From Faecalicatena orotica (GTDB taxonomy: Bacteria > Bacillota > Clostridia > Lachnospirales > Lachnospiraceae), in assembly GCF_003149245.1 (NCBI RefSeq), contig NZ_QGDL01000006.1, positions 1 to 64,000 of the forward strand: a stretch of DNA of 64,000 nt, in the 5' to 3' direction. Positions 8,989 to 18,446 of this stretch are shown here, piece by piece. Each line of letters starts with the position of its first letter. Position 1 is the stretch's first letter. The position numbers and the translations under genes are program-made. The notes below the pieces were generated by a model. It was not told where the DNA came from. It worked only from the letters and a program-made list of their open reading frames with translations, and ran no database searches.

Positions 8989-9402
8989 TTAGCACTTTAC
9001 AACTTCTACAACAACACCGTCATCGGATGTAAATTCCACACTTACGCTTAACTTTCCGCTTAAGTTCGTCATCATCTTACCTGCGGACACTTCATCAATG
9101 AACACTTCATATTCACTCTCCGGCTCGAGCTCCAGTGTAAACTGTACATCTTCCGGTGCAGATACTTTAAATGCTACGGATGTATCTGCCGCGCTGAAGT
9201 TCTCTACTGTGCTTCCCGGTACGGATTCGTATACGAACATGCCATTCTTCTCCAGCTTCGTGATCTCCTTGAATGTCTTTACTTTATAAATATCGCCTTC
9301 AAATTCGAAATTATCCAGTTTTGTCTTCTTATCGAGTGTATAATCTCCAAAGCTGAGTGTTCCGTCCTCTTCTGCGCGTAATAATTCTTTTACTGTTGCC
9401 AT
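8989..9402 (-). CDS. Conserved hypothetical protein, 137 residues, beta-rich
   Basis: I do not recognise a defined function. The protein starts MATVKELLRAEEDGTLSFGD, is acidic, and is rich in alternating hydrophobic residues in its second half (VAFKVSAPEDVQFTLELEP), which suggests an all-beta fold. There is no signal peptide or membrane segment. An AGGAGG site precedes the ATG. My recollection is that relatives in clostridial genomes are sometimes labelled endosialidase, but nothing in this sequence supports an enzyme. It lies between clpC and radA, both stress and repair genes, all on the same strand. Confidence 0.75.
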   Translation of the reverse strand: MATVKELLRAEEDGTLSFGDYTLDKKTKLDNFEFEGDIYKVKTFKEITKLEKNGMFVYESVPGSTVENFSAADTSVAFKVSAPEDVQFTLELEPESEYEVFIDEVSAGKMMTNLSGKLSVSVEFTSDDGVVVEVVKC

Positions 9403-9492
9403 CTTTCCTTGTCCTCCTAGGTATTTCAGATTGTTGGTTATCCTATTTGTATCCTGTCTGGTATCTATTATATAATAATTCGATTTTATTTT

Positions 9493-11937
9493 CTACTCAT
9501 TTGTGGACTTTGGGTAAAATTTAATTTCTTTTTTAGATAATCCAACTTCGACATGGTCGCCTTCTTTAACTTCACCGTTTAGAATCGCCTCTGCCAGCTT
9601 ATCCTCCAGTTCTGTCTGCATGGCCCTTTTGAGCGGCCGCGCGCCATATTTCGCATCGGTCCCTTTCTCGACAATATGCTTCTTCGCAGAATCACGCATA
9701 GTCAGGGTTATATTCATCTGGCCTTTGACACGCTTCGTAAATGCCCTGCACAGCAGTGTTACAATCTGCTTCATATGTGTGCTGTTCAGTGCATGGAATA
9801 CGATGATTTCATCGATCCTGTTCAGGAATTCCGGCCGGAAGATTGTCTTAACTTCATCCATGACATTCTGCTTCATACGCTTGTAATCATCTGCCGGGTT
9901 CTCTTTTGTGGCAAAGCCGAGTTTCTTTGGCTCCACAATTGCCTTTGCACCCGCATTGGATGTCATAATAATGACCGTGTTGCAGAAATCTACCTTCCGT
10001 CCCTGTGAATCGGTAATGTGCCCGTCATCCAGTACCTGAAGGAGGATATTGAACACATCCGGATGTGCCTTCTCCACTTCGTCAAAAAGAATTACCGAAT
10101 ATGGATGCGTGCGCACCTGGTCACTCAGCTGTCCGCCTTCCTCATGTCCGACATATCCCGGAGGTGAACCGATCATCTTGGACACGGAATGCTTCTCCAT
10201 ATACTCGGACATGTCAACCCTTATCATGGACTCTTCATTGCCGAATAGTGCCTCGGCCAATGCCTTTGACAGCTCTGTCTTTCCGACACCTGTCGGTCCC
10301 AGGAATAAGAAGGAACCAATCGGGCGCTTTGGATCTTTCAGGCCCACGCGTCCCCTCTTGACAGCTCTGGCAACCGCGCTGACAGCTTCATCCTGCCCAA
10401 TCACTCTTTTATGCAGGACCTGTTCCAGCTTCTTCAGACGGTCTGTATCACTCTCCGCCAGCTTCTGTACCGGCACCTTGGTCCATGCAGATACAACTTC
10501 TGCGATATCATCCTCTTTCACCTCCGGATGGTGTGCAGCCGTCTTCTTCTGGAAACGCTTTCTTAAACCTTCCAGCTTATCCTCCACGTCCTTCTGTTCT
10601 TTATGAAGTCTGGAGGCCTTGTCAAAATTACCTGCTTTTATACTATCTTCCTTCTGCTTAATCAGGCTTTTAAGTGTCTCTTCCAGAGTCTTCAAATTCT
10701 CCGGAACCTTATATCCGCGCATACTCACCTTGGAACACGCCTCATCCAGCACGTCGATTGCTTTATCCGGAAGATTCCTGTCTGTAATATAGCGCTCAGA
10801 TAAATGAACAGACGCCTCCAGCGCTTCCTCTGTAATGACTACTTTATGATGTATCTCGTACTTATCCGACAGTCCTTTCAGAATCTCCAGACACTGTTCT
10901 TTAGACGGTTCCTCTACGGTAATGGGCTGGAAACGGCGCTCCAGCGCTGCATCTTTTTCAATGTACTTGCGATATTCAGCGATCGTAGTTGCTCCAATCA
11001 GCTGCATCTCCCCGCGGGCAAGTGCCGGCTTCAGAATACTGGATGCATCTATCGCACCTTCCGCCCCGCCTGCACCGATAATGGTATGCAGCTCATCAAG
11101 GAACAGGATAATATTGCCGCTTGATTTCACTTCCGAAATCAGGCCTTTCATTCTCTCTTCAAATTCACCGCGGTATTTTGATCCCGCGATCAGTCCGGGA
11201 AGGTCCAGAGTATAGATTCTCTTCCCTTTCATATTCTCTGGCACAACGCCTGTCGCAATCCTTGCCGCAAGCCCCTCAATGATAGCAGTCTTGCCGACAC
11301 CCGGCTCCCCTACCAGACACGGGTTATTCTTTGTCCGCCTGCTTAACACCTGCATGAGGCGGTAAATCTCATCCTCTCTTCCAATCACCGGGTCCAGACG
11401 GCCTTCCTCCGCCTCCCCTGTCAGGTCCGTACAGAACTGCTCGACTGAACTGCTTTTCCCTCTGGAATCGTCCTGCATCTCTTCCTGATATTCCTTCGGG
11501 TCCATGCCGACGGCATTCAGCACATCCTGCAGAATCTTCTGGAGACTGATATTTAATGTAATCAGGACCCTCGTTGCCACGCAGTCCACATCATGGATCA
11601 TAGCCAGCAGAAGGTGCTCCGTCCCCACACTCCTTGTGTGCAGGTGCTGTGCCTCCTTCGCACTGTTATCCAGCAGATATAGAAGCCTCGGGCTTTCCTT
11701 TGGATTCTCCTTTTCCAGTTCCTCCGAAGCCGGCACAATCAGTTCATCCATCAGACGGAGTATCTTCTCCTCATCCACATCATTCATTGCCAGTATCTGT
11801 CCGGCAACCCCTGTAAACTCTTTCCTTAACCCGAGAAGCAAATGTTCCGTCCCAATATACGGATGCTTCAGCTTCTTTGCCATCGTCCCCGCATACTTGA
11901 TCGCGCGCTCGGCCTGTTTTGTATAATTATTCAGCAT
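9493..11937 (-). CDS. clpC: ATP-dependent Clp protease ATP-binding subunit ClpC
   Basis: This AAA+ unfoldase feeds substrates to ClpP. Domains in order are two Clp N repeats (1-145), the first ATPase (Walker A GEPGVGKT at 210-217, Walker B LFLDE at 278-282), a coiled middle with a UVR-like region (about 410-460) and the second ATPase (Walker A GPTGVGKT at 547-554). An LGF tripeptide in VEPKKLGFA fits the ClpP-docking loop. Length 814 is typical. The gene is not in a ctsR-mcsA-mcsB operon as in Bacillus; a GntR-type regulator lies upstream instead, separated by a palindromic repeat. Confidence 0.95.
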   Translation of the reverse strand: MLNNYTKQAERAIKYAGTMAKKLKHPYIGTEHLLLGLRKEFTGVAGQILAMNDVDEEKILRLMDELIVPASEELEKENPKESPRLLYLLDNSAKEAQHLHTRSVGTEHLLLAMIHDVDCVATRVLITLNISLQKILQDVLNAVGMDPKEYQEEMQDDSRGKSSSVEQFCTDLTGEAEEGRLDPVIGREDEIYRLMQVLSRRTKNNPCLVGEPGVGKTAIIEGLAARIATGVVPENMKGKRIYTLDLPGLIAGSKYRGEFEERMKGLISEVKSSGNIILFLDELHTIIGAGGAEGAIDASSILKPALARGEMQLIGATTIAEYRKYIEKDAALERRFQPITVEEPSKEQCLEILKGLSDKYEIHHKVVITEEALEASVHLSERYITDRNLPDKAIDVLDEACSKVSMRGYKVPENLKTLEETLKSLIKQKEDSIKAGNFDKASRLHKEQKDVEDKLEGLRKRFQKKTAAHHPEVKEDDIAEVVSAWTKVPVQKLAESDTDRLKKLEQVLHKRVIGQDEAVSAVARAVKRGRVGLKDPKRPIGSFLFLGPTGVGKTELSKALAEALFGNEESMIRVDMSEYMEKHSVSKMIGSPPGYVGHEEGGQLSDQVRTHPYSVILFDEVEKAHPDVFNILLQVLDDGHITDSQGRKVDFCNTVIIMTSNAGAKAIVEPKKLGFATKENPADDYKRMKQNVMDEVKTIFRPEFLNRIDEIIVFHALNSTHMKQIVTLLCRAFTKRVKGQMNITLTMRDSAKKHIVEKGTDAKYGARPLKRAMQTELEDKLAEAILNGEVKEGDHVEVGLSKKEIKFYPKSTNE

Positions 11938-11986
11938 GTCTTCCTCCTGTCACTTTTCCTAATTCAGCGGTCTGCTTTCTTAATTT

Positions 11987-12014
11987 GTAACTGTTCAGGA
12001 CCATGAACAGTTAC
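11987..12014. repeat. GTAACTGTTC palindrome, copy 2
   Basis: This is a 28-base palindrome with perfect ten-base arms GTAACTGTTC and GAACAGTTAC. It lies immediately after the stop codon of the GntR gene and before clpC. It may act as a stem-loop in the transcript between the two genes. It belongs to the dispersed family described at 8921. Confidence 0.7.
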
Positions 12015-12015
12015 C

Positions 12016-12387
12016 TTAATTTTCATATTCATCAAATATCTCATCCACCAGATTATGCACTTCTTCCCTGGAAATATTCTTGCAGCATCCTTTTGCAAGT
12101 AAAATGATAAGCTGCGTCTTCATCTCTTCCATCGCCTTTATCTTGTCGATATCGAGGGCGATCACTGCCCCGCGCCTCCTGTCCAGCTGGATAAATCCTT
12201 CCTGTTTTAAGACACTGTATGCCTTATTCACAGTATGCATGTTCACGCCTACCGTATCGGCCAGCTGCCTTACGGACGGCAGGGGGTCCCCCTCGTGAAT
12301 AGTGGACGTCGCAATTCCTATAATAATCTGGTTGCGCAATTGAATATATATCGCTTCATCACTGTTAAAATCTATCTCAATCAGCAT
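12016..12387 (-). CDS. GntR family regulator (YtrA type)
   Basis: This is a small DNA-binding repressor with an N-terminal winged helix-turn-helix (IYIQLRNQIIIGIATSTIHEG, then LPSVRQLADTVGVNMHTVNKA) and only a short C-terminal helical tail instead of an effector domain, as in the YtrA subfamily. The start at 12387 is chosen because AGGTGA is correctly spaced, whereas the upstream ATG at 12414 lacks a site and would sit on the predicted promoter. It precedes clpC on the same strand, so it may govern clpC or itself. YtrA-type genes more often sit beside ABC transporters. Confidence 0.88.
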   Translation of the reverse strand: MLIEIDFNSDEAIYIQLRNQIIIGIATSTIHEGDPLPSVRQLADTVGVNMHTVNKAYSVLKQEGFIQLDRRRGAVIALDIDKIKAMEEMKTQLIILLAKGCCKNISREEVHNLVDEIFDEYEN

Positions 12388-12414
12388 AACATCACCTGCC
12401 TTTTTGTTATACAT

Positions 12415-12444
12415 ATGTTAGCACACATGGACTTGTTTTAGCAA
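12415..12444 (-). promoter_or_regulatory. Candidate promoter of gntR(-clpC)
   Basis: On the minus strand TTGCTA (12444-12439) and TAACAT (12420-12415) are spaced 18 bases apart, ending 27 bases before the chosen start codon. The match is moderate. Confidence 0.4.
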
Positions 12445-12485
12445 GCCCGGATTCTGCAGCGTAAATATTTCCAGACTGAGAAACG

Positions 12486-12989
12486 TTACTGGTCTGCCTG
12501 CTGCCTTTCAAGATCTTTTACGTAATTTTGTATTGGCAGGTTCTTCTCATAGACCCTGTATTGGTAATCCCAGTATTCTTCTTCTGTGCCAAACTGGTCT
12601 ATAAGCGCCTGAACATCCTCTTTGTTGTCTGCCGAATCCATGAGGGTCTTTAATTCCTCCAGATAAGCCCGGATATCTTCATCCGTCACCCCATAGCCAG
12701 ACTGAACCGCTTTTTGGTATAACACTTCTCGTTCAGCCATGTATTCTTCTGCCTCTGCTTCTGCCATCTCTTCATCCATTCCGCTTAGCATATAAAATTC
12801 CTTTGCCTGATTTATCTCTTCCTGAGCGGAAGTCTCCGTTTTTCTACTGGCATATTCATTCAGCCGGGCTCCCCATCTGGACATGAGAGACGCAGAAGAG
12901 TCGTCTGCGCGGGAGTAGAATGTAACCGTTCCAATTAGCAATACAGCCGCTAAAAATAATACTAATGCGCTTATTTTTCTTCTCTTCAT
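12486..12989 (-). CDS. Exported/membrane-anchored helical protein
   Basis: The function is not recognised. Residues 1-6 are basic (MKRRK) and 7-26 form one hydrophobic segment (SALVLFLAAVLLIGTVTFYS), so the protein is exported or anchored with its C-terminal 140 residues outside. That part is strongly helical and acidic, with a region (NQAKEFYMLSG...YQKAVQSGYGVTDEDIRAYLEEL) resembling the N-terminal chaperone helices of SurA/PrsA-type foldases, without a rotamase domain. It stands alone on the minus strand. A chaperone-like role is only a suggestion. Confidence 0.8.
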   Translation of the reverse strand: MKRRKISALVLFLAAVLLIGTVTFYSRADDSSASLMSRWGARLNEYASRKTETSAQEEINQAKEFYMLSGMDEEMAEAEAEEYMAEREVLYQKAVQSGYGVTDEDIRAYLEELKTLMDSADNKEDVQALIDQFGTEEEYWDYQYRVYEKNLPIQNYVKDLERQQADQ

Positions 12990-13191
12990 AACCGTTCCTC
13001 CCCTATAGCAATTTTGCTGATTGTGGTTTTCGTTGTTTATGAATTACGTTTATTTAGAAATTATAATATCATATAACCATATAAACTTCTAGCTAACAGT
13101 CTTTATAATTACCCGCAGACGAAAGATGACAGGCACGGCACATGCAGGCACTTCCATTCTTGTATTTTGCCTGATTCTACATTAAAATAAA
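12990..13191. other. Intergenic region, nothing firm
   Basis: About 200 AT-rich bases upstream of the exported helical protein gene. A minus-strand TATTATAAT near 13060 could serve as its -10 element, but no convincing -35 was found. Nothing else is supported before the coding remnant at 13192. Confidence 0.4.
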
Positions 13192-13326
13192 GAAGGAAAA
13201 TCAATCCCAGATATTGCATCTGAACTTGATTTTCCCCAGTCTTATATACATGATATTTTATTGTGTGCACAGTCGCTGGCAGAAGAAGATTATGTCGCCA
13301 TCGCCATGCTTATGCTTGAGAATTAA
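13192..13326 (+). pseudogene. Orphan 3' coding fragment with helix-turn-helix-like tail
   Basis: A frame of 44 codons ends in TAA and begins right after an upstream stop without a start codon. It reads EGKSIPDIASELDFPQSY and ends LAEEDYVAIAMLMLEN. The first part has the look of the short C-terminal helix-turn-helix found at the ends of Rpn/PD-(D/E)XK transposase-like proteins such as those at 52699 and 59850. It is probably the 3' remnant of a deleted gene. Confidence 0.45.
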
Positions 13327-13347
13327 TCCCGGATATCCGGCCTGATC

Positions 13348-14205
13348 CTACAGGGCCCTCAGTTTTTCCACAAATTCATTACTCAGGCAGATCTTAGCCA
13401 CATAGAATACTTCCCCAGTCATATACACATCCCAGTTTTCATCGATCTCCACCTGCAGTTCACCACCTGGCATGTGCACGATTACCTTGTTCCCGGTCAG
13501 CCCCAGTTTGTAAGCAACTCCGGCTGCGGCGCATGCCCCTGTTCCTGTAGCCATCGTGTAGCCTGCCCCACGTTCAAAAGTTTCAATCGAGATGTTGTTA
13601 TTATCAATCACTTTCATGATCTCTGTGTTGATGCGCTCCGGGAAATATCTTGCTACTTCTGAATAATTACCGATCTTGCATACAAGCGGTTTGGAAATCT
13701 CACGCATCGGAATAACGCAGTGCGGGTTTCCTACTGACACGCATGTTACAGGATACAGGGTCCTTCCGAATACCATATCCTCATTGATTACTTCTCTGCG
13801 CTCTCCCGTCACCGGAACCTCATCGCTCCAGAAAGACATCTTTCCCATTGATATACGAAGCCGGCTTCCGTCCTCATTGAGATATGTGATCTCAACCAGT
13901 CCGCCGTCCGTGACCAGCTTATAGTTTTTCTTCTGCACATATCCGGCATCCTTTAAATATTTTGCAAAAATGCGGACGCCGTTCCCACTCTTCTCAGCGA
14001 TACTTCCGTCCGGGTTCCAGATTTTTAAAGACATATGCTTCTCACCGATAAAAGGGCCTTCCAGAATACCGTCAGATCCAAGTCCCATATTTCTGTTGCA
14101 AAGCATCTCAACATTCTCTTTATTCAATTTCAGTTCATTCTTATTCGGGTCAAATACCAGATAATCATTTCCAAGTCCATGATAACGTTCCAATGTAATT
14201 TTCAT
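13348..14205 (-). CDS. dapF: Diaminopimelate epimerase-like protein
   Basis: DapF interconverts LL- and meso-diaminopimelate for lysine and peptidoglycan. The N-terminal signature YHGLGNDYLVF and the second catalytic motif ATGTGACAAAG (Cys225) are clear, and 285 residues is normal. The motif that normally reads CGNG has Ser at position 73 (EKSGNGVRIF), so the first catalytic Cys is missing. ATG at 14205 is preferred because AGGAGG lies nine bases upstream, whereas GTG at 14211 is only three bases away. The gene is divergent from an AraC regulator. Because of the Ser, the real reaction may differ from standard epimerisation. Confidence 0.85.
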   Translation of the reverse strand: MKITLERYHGLGNDYLVFDPNKNELKLNKENVEMLCNRNMGLGSDGILEGPFIGEKHMSLKIWNPDGSIAEKSGNGVRIFAKYLKDAGYVQKKNYKLVTDGGLVEITYLNEDGSRLRISMGKMSFWSDEVPVTGERREVINEDMVFGRTLYPVTCVSVGNPHCVIPMREISKPLVCKIGNYSEVARYFPERINTEIMKVIDNNNISIETFERGAGYTMATGTGACAAAGVAYKLGLTGNKVIVHMPGGELQVEIDENWDVYMTGEVFYVAKICLSNEFVEKLRAL

Positions 14206-14332
14206 ACTCACGCACCTCCTGTTTCTAACATTATATCAGGCATTTTCTTCATATAATACGGAGTAAATGCTTTTCATATTGCAAATAATGCTCTATAATA
14301 AAAAAAGGAATTTAGGACAGAAAGGAGCAATT

Positions 14333-15172
14333 ATGCAGCAATATAATAAACGCGGGTACTTAAACAGCGATTTCCGTATCTTCCATATAAAAGATACTGT
14401 TTCCAGAGAGTTCGAATTTCATTACCACGATTTTCACAAAATCACGATTTTTATAAAAGGGAAGGTGCAGTATATTATAGAAGGAAAGTCCTATGCACTG
14501 GAGCCTTACGATATCGTCCTTGTGAACCGCAATGATATACACCGGGTACAGGCAGACAGTTCCCAGCCTTATGAACGGATCATCGTCTATATATCACCGG
14601 GGTTCATGGAGGACTACAAGACATCCGAGTATGATCTGAACTACTGCTTCGAAAAAGCAAGAAAAGAACACTCTAACGTGCTTCGCATCCATTCCCTCGA
14701 GAAAAGTTCTCTGTTCCGGGTGACGAACCGCCTTGAGCGTTCCTTTCTTGATGAGGAGTATGCCAGCAGTTTATACCGGCAGATCTTGTTCCTTGAGTTT
14801 ATGATCCAGCTGAACCGTGCAGCAATCAAGAATCATGTGGAGTTCCTTGACACAGAACTGTATAACACGAAAATCGTTGACATTATGCAGTATATCAATA
14901 CCCATCTCACGGAAAACCTCGATATCGACACTCTTGCAAAGACATTTTACATCAGCAGGTATTATATGATGCGCCTGTTTAAAGCAGAAACAGGTTACAC
15001 AATCGGCAATTATATCACTTACCGGCGCCTCCTGCATGCAAGAGACCTGATTTTTGACGGTATGCCTATCACACAGGCATGCTTCGCCAGTGGGTTCCAT
15101 GACTACTCCACATTTTCCCGCGCCTATAAATCGGAATTTTCCGAGGCTCCCCGGAACCTGCTCCGCCAATAA
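14333..15172 (+). CDS. AraC family transcriptional regulator with cupin sensor
   Basis: An N-terminal cupin-like AraC-binding domain (about 1-150; FHYHDFHKITIFIKGKVQYIIEG region) is joined to a C-terminal pair of helix-turn-helix motifs (about 175-279; LDIDTLAKTFYISRYYMMRLF and ITQACFASGFHDYSTFSRAYK). The start at 14333 has AAGGAG five bases upstream. An earlier ATG at 14267 would include a TATAAT promoter element at 14294-14299. Targets are unknown; neighbours are dapF (divergent) and an exporter-like pair (convergent). Its last 49 bases overlap the convergent gene at 15124. Confidence 0.9.
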   Translation: MQQYNKRGYLNSDFRIFHIKDTVSREFEFHYHDFHKITIFIKGKVQYIIEGKSYALEPYDIVLVNRNDIHRVQADSSQPYERIIVYISPGFMEDYKTSEYDLNYCFEKARKEHSNVLRIHSLEKSSLFRVTNRLERSFLDEEYASSLYRQILFLEFMIQLNRAAIKNHVEFLDTELYNTKIVDIMQYINTHLTENLDIDTLAKTFYISRYYMMRLFKAETGYTIGNYITYRRLLHARDLIFDGMPITQACFASGFHDYSTFSRAYKSEFSEAPRNLLRQ

Positions 15173-15606
15173 TTTACCTGAAACCACTGCTTCGGTATGG
15201 ATACAACAAACACAATGCCAAGAACAATCGCAAATGCCACCTTTATAGCGCCGATCCCGCGGCCGGCGGCCTCGGCCAGATTTCCCTGTACGACGTTGTA
15301 TACGGTATAGTAGACCCCGGCTCCCGGTATCAGCGGGAATATCCCGGATACAAGGAATACGGTAATGGGGCACTTTTTCCACACGGCCAGTATCCGGGAC
15401 ATTAAAACGACCAGTACGGTCCCGAAAAACGTGGAAGTGGATACCGAAGCGCCGTTGATACAGATCAGATAACACAGCCAGCCTGCCATTCCGGTAAACC
15501 CACAGCAGATGTAGAATCTTTTCGGCACGTTAAATAGGACAGAGAATGCGATTGTCCCGAGAAAGGAACAAAACATATTAATAATAATATCCCCGATCAA
15601 ATCCAT
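15124..15606 (-). CDS. Threonine/serine exporter family protein, small subunit (ThrE_2/DUF3815)
   Basis: A 160-residue membrane protein with about four or five hydrophobic segments and the pattern GIFPLIPGAGVYYTVYNVV, matching the C-terminal half of ThrE-type exporters. It overlaps the larger subunit gene by 10 bases and has AGGAGG just before its ATG. Together the two correspond to the YjjB/YjjP pair, implicated in other bacteria in amino- or dicarboxylic-acid efflux. The 3' end overlaps the convergent AraC gene by 49 bases. The substrate here is unknown. Confidence 0.88.
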   Translation of the reverse strand: MDLIGDIIINMFCSFLGTIAFSVLFNVPKRFYICCGFTGMAGWLCYLICINGASVSTSTFFGTVLVVLMSRILAVWKKCPITVFLVSGIFPLIPGAGVYYTVYNVVQGNLAEAAGRGIGAIKVAFAIVLGIVFVVSIPKQWFQVNYWRSRFRGASENSDL

Positions 15607-16427
15607 CCACCTCCTGTAATCTTGTTATAGCACCCGAGCACAAATCCAACCCCGATGGCAATGTAAACAAATACCAGAAGCGCATCTACGATCCTTACAA
15701 TCCCGGAAATAAAGTCACTGTTGGCAATATCACGAATCGAGTTTACAAATGCAACCCCGGGTACAAGCGGCAGAATGGACCCGATGATCAGCTTATCCAT
15801 CCTGACAGGAAACGGCCACGGTATCGAAAGCGCCAGTAAAGCCATAACCGTTATGAATCCGCCTCCCACAATATTCGTAATAATCTTCGTCAGTCTGTGG
15901 TTCTCCGCAAAGATCACAAAGACATAGAGGAGGCACCCGATCAGCACTGCAATCATACTCTCCCAGAAATTCGCCTGCAAAAGGTAACAGAAACACCCGC
16001 TCCCGATTCCTGCGGCTAAAATACGGAACCGCCCCCGCTTCGGAGGCATCTTCTCTATCTCTTCCAGCCGCATGCGTGCTTCCTTCAATCCGATCTTCCC
16101 TGCCGAAATCTCTCTCGATAGGTCATTCACCTCAGTCACGATCCCCAGATGGAAGCCGGAAATCGGAATGTGCTTCACCTTCGCATAGATATCCTCTGTC
16201 TCATCCCGGGCCGTAATAAAGATCCCGTTGCTCATAACGAACGACTCCACGTCTCCGATCTTATACCGTCCGCATACATGGTCGATCGTCTCCTCCACCC
16301 GGAATATCTCGGCTCCGTTTTTCAGGAGCACCCTCCCCATATTCATGGCCAGATCCAAAACATCCCTCATGTCGACACTTTCATCCTGCGCCTTCTTATC
16401 CGTCGTGCAATCTATTCTGTCATCCAT
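15597..16427 (-). CDS. Threonine/serine exporter family protein, large subunit (DUF1212)
   Basis: The cytoplasmic N-terminal half carries the DUF1212 hallmark (LLKNGAEIFRVEETI and SNGIFITARDE), and the C-terminal half has about five membrane helices (SIPWPFPVRMDKLIIGSILPLVPG region). It pairs with the following DUF3815 subunit, overlapping by 10 bases, so the two are coexpressed. Family members are predicted threonine/serine or succinate exporters. The ATG at 16427 is preceded by a weak GGGGGA site. Confidence 0.88.
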   Translation of the reverse strand: MDDRIDCTTDKKAQDESVDMRDVLDLAMNMGRVLLKNGAEIFRVEETIDHVCGRYKIGDVESFVMSNGIFITARDETEDIYAKVKHIPISGFHLGIVTEVNDLSREISAGKIGLKEARMRLEEIEKMPPKRGRFRILAAGIGSGCFCYLLQANFWESMIAVLIGCLLYVFVIFAENHRLTKIITNIVGGGFITVMALLALSIPWPFPVRMDKLIIGSILPLVPGVAFVNSIRDIANSDFISGIVRIVDALLVFVYIAIGVGFVLGCYNKITGGGWI

Positions 16428-16593
16428 ACAAAATCCCCCAAAACACCTGCATTTACACAGTTTTATTCACATTCTGCTTTCAAGTAATCTATTGTAGCAC
16501 GCTTTTGTAAGAAAGTCATCGGCCATATGTTAAGTTATTTATTTAACAACAGTTCACAGACATTGTTTTCTCTCTACGGGTATCCGCGGTCAT

Positions 16594-16643
16594 AAAAAGC
16601 GGCTGTAATCCGATGTACATATCAGATTACAGCCGCTTTTTCT
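16594..16643 (-). terminator. Rho-independent terminator after cstA
   Basis: The arms AAAAGCGGCTGTAATC and GATTACAGCCGCTTTT form a strong hairpin directly after the cstA stop. On the minus strand it is followed by a T-containing tail (TTTTTATGACC). Confidence 0.9.
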
Positions 16644-18383
16644 TTATGCCTTAGCCTTTTTGTTCTGTCCTGTCAGTGTCTTGACTCCGTCTACTGCCAG
16701 CACTGCCGCCAGTACGATAAGCAGTACGCTGATAATCAGGCGGATATAGCACCATACGATCCCGTCTGCCCCTGCCATAATTCCGGCAAAGTTTGTTTTA
16801 ATTGTCAGGCAGAGTGATGTCAGTGTCACAATCAGCATGAATGCCATCGGCAACAGGAACATCTTGTTGTTCTTTCCGACTTTTCCGAGCCATGTTGCAA
16901 CAGCCAGCAGGCCGAGTGCAGCAAGAAGCTGGTTCGCAGCACCGAACAGCGGCCATACATTTGCATAGCCTGTCATACCGAGTGCTATACCGAGCACAAC
17001 AGTTATGATAGTCGCTACATATGGATTTGTCAGGACTTTCTTATACCCGGTTGCTGTCTTCACATCCTCGCCCGGCTCCAGCCAGAATTCCTGGAACATA
17101 TAGCGTGCGAGACGTGTCGCTGTATCCAGTGATGTCAGGCAGAATGCAGAAACTGCAAGCACCAGCATGGAGAAGATTACACTCTCGGCACCTTTCAGGA
17201 AAGGAATGGTAGATGTCATCTTTGAAATACCGGTTGCAAATACGTTTGTCGGAACAACAAGCTCTCCTGCAGAGTAGTTTTTCCATACGTATCCAACTGC
17301 ACAAAGAGAAATAATTGCCAGAGCACATTCAATCAGCATACCGCCGTATGCGATTGGACGTGCATCTTTTTCACTGTTCAGCTGTTTTGCCGTCGTTCCG
17401 GAACCAACCAGTGAATGGAAACCAGAGATCGCCCCGCAGGCAATTGTAATAAACAATGCAGGGAACATATATCCCAGAGAGGTCCCTGTCGGCATCAGAG
17501 TATCCTTAAATCCTGTAAATGCAGGAATATCAAGGCCCGCATTTCCTGTGAGTCCGGCTCCGATTACACCAACGATAGCCACAGCCATCATAAAGTAAAG
17601 CAAAAAGGAACTCAGGTAATCACGCGGCTGGAGCAGAATCCATACAGGTGTTACAGATGCTATCAGGATGTAGATTCCAACAATAATCATCCATGTCTTA
17701 TTGCTCAGGTACAGCGGATGCCAGTTCAGCCCGATTACCATGCAGGCAATAATTGCAATAACACCAACGATTGTAGATACACCAAGGGATGCATTCTTTC
17801 TATAAACCAGAAAACCAAAAACGATGGAAATCACAATAAATAAAATAGAAATCATGGCTGTTGACGCATTTGCGGAGGATGCTGCATAGTCTACTGCACC
17901 TGTCTCTGTAAATGTAGCCATAAATGTATTTGCAACAATAGATGCAAATGCTGCAACAACGAGGAGCAATGTCAGATATGAGAATATAATGAAAATCTTC
18001 TTGGACTTTGTTCCCATTGTGTCAGCGATAACCTCACCGATAGACTGTCCTTTATGGCGGATGGATGCAAATAATGCACCAAAGTCATGAACAGCACCGA
18101 AGAAAATACCTCCGATCAGGATCCATAATAATACCGGAACCCAGCCAAATACTGCTGCCTGGATCGGTCCGTTGATCGGGCCCGCACCTGCAATGGATGA
18201 GAAATGATGTCCCATCAGTACCGGTGCCTTTGCCGGGCAATAATCCATCCCGTCTTCGAGTTCGTGTGCCGGAGTTTTTCTGGACGGGTCTACTCCCCAC
18301 TGTCCTGCCAGCCACTTGCCGTATGTAACATACGCAATGACAAGAATCAGGATTCCTACTAATAAAATTACTACTGCATTCAT
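16644..18383 (-). CDS. cstA: Carbon starvation protein CstA family transporter
   Basis: A 579-residue polytopic membrane protein with about 14-16 hydrophobic segments and CstA signatures (YCPAKAPVLMGHHFSSIAGA near residue 48, ISGFHSLVGSGTTAKQL near 320). CstA proteins import peptides or pyruvate during carbon limitation. A good AAAGGAG site precedes the ATG. A small gene of unknown function (18447-18968) lies immediately upstream and is probably cotranscribed. Confidence 0.94.
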   Translation of the reverse strand: MNAVVILLVGILILVIAYVTYGKWLAGQWGVDPSRKTPAHELEDGMDYCPAKAPVLMGHHFSSIAGAGPINGPIQAAVFGWVPVLLWILIGGIFFGAVHDFGALFASIRHKGQSIGEVIADTMGTKSKKIFIIFSYLTLLLVVAAFASIVANTFMATFTETGAVDYAASSANASTAMISILFIVISIVFGFLVYRKNASLGVSTIVGVIAIIACMVIGLNWHPLYLSNKTWMIIVGIYILIASVTPVWILLQPRDYLSSFLLYFMMAVAIVGVIGAGLTGNAGLDIPAFTGFKDTLMPTGTSLGYMFPALFITIACGAISGFHSLVGSGTTAKQLNSEKDARPIAYGGMLIECALAIISLCAVGYVWKNYSAGELVVPTNVFATGISKMTSTIPFLKGAESVIFSMLVLAVSAFCLTSLDTATRLARYMFQEFWLEPGEDVKTATGYKKVLTNPYVATIITVVLGIALGMTGYANVWPLFGAANQLLAALGLLAVATWLGKVGKNNKMFLLPMAFMLIVTLTSLCLTIKTNFAGIMAGADGIVWCYIRLIISVLLIVLAAVLAVDGVKTLTGQNKKAKA

Positions 18384-18446
18384 AGTTCACACTCCTTTTT
18401 TGTTGTTTAGTAGTAGCTTTTCTATATAAAAAGGTTCATAACCTTT

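Noticed and set aside
8989-9402. Endosialidase annotation for the 137-residue protein
   Set aside because: No sialidase motif or signal peptide can be seen; I keep it as hypothetical.
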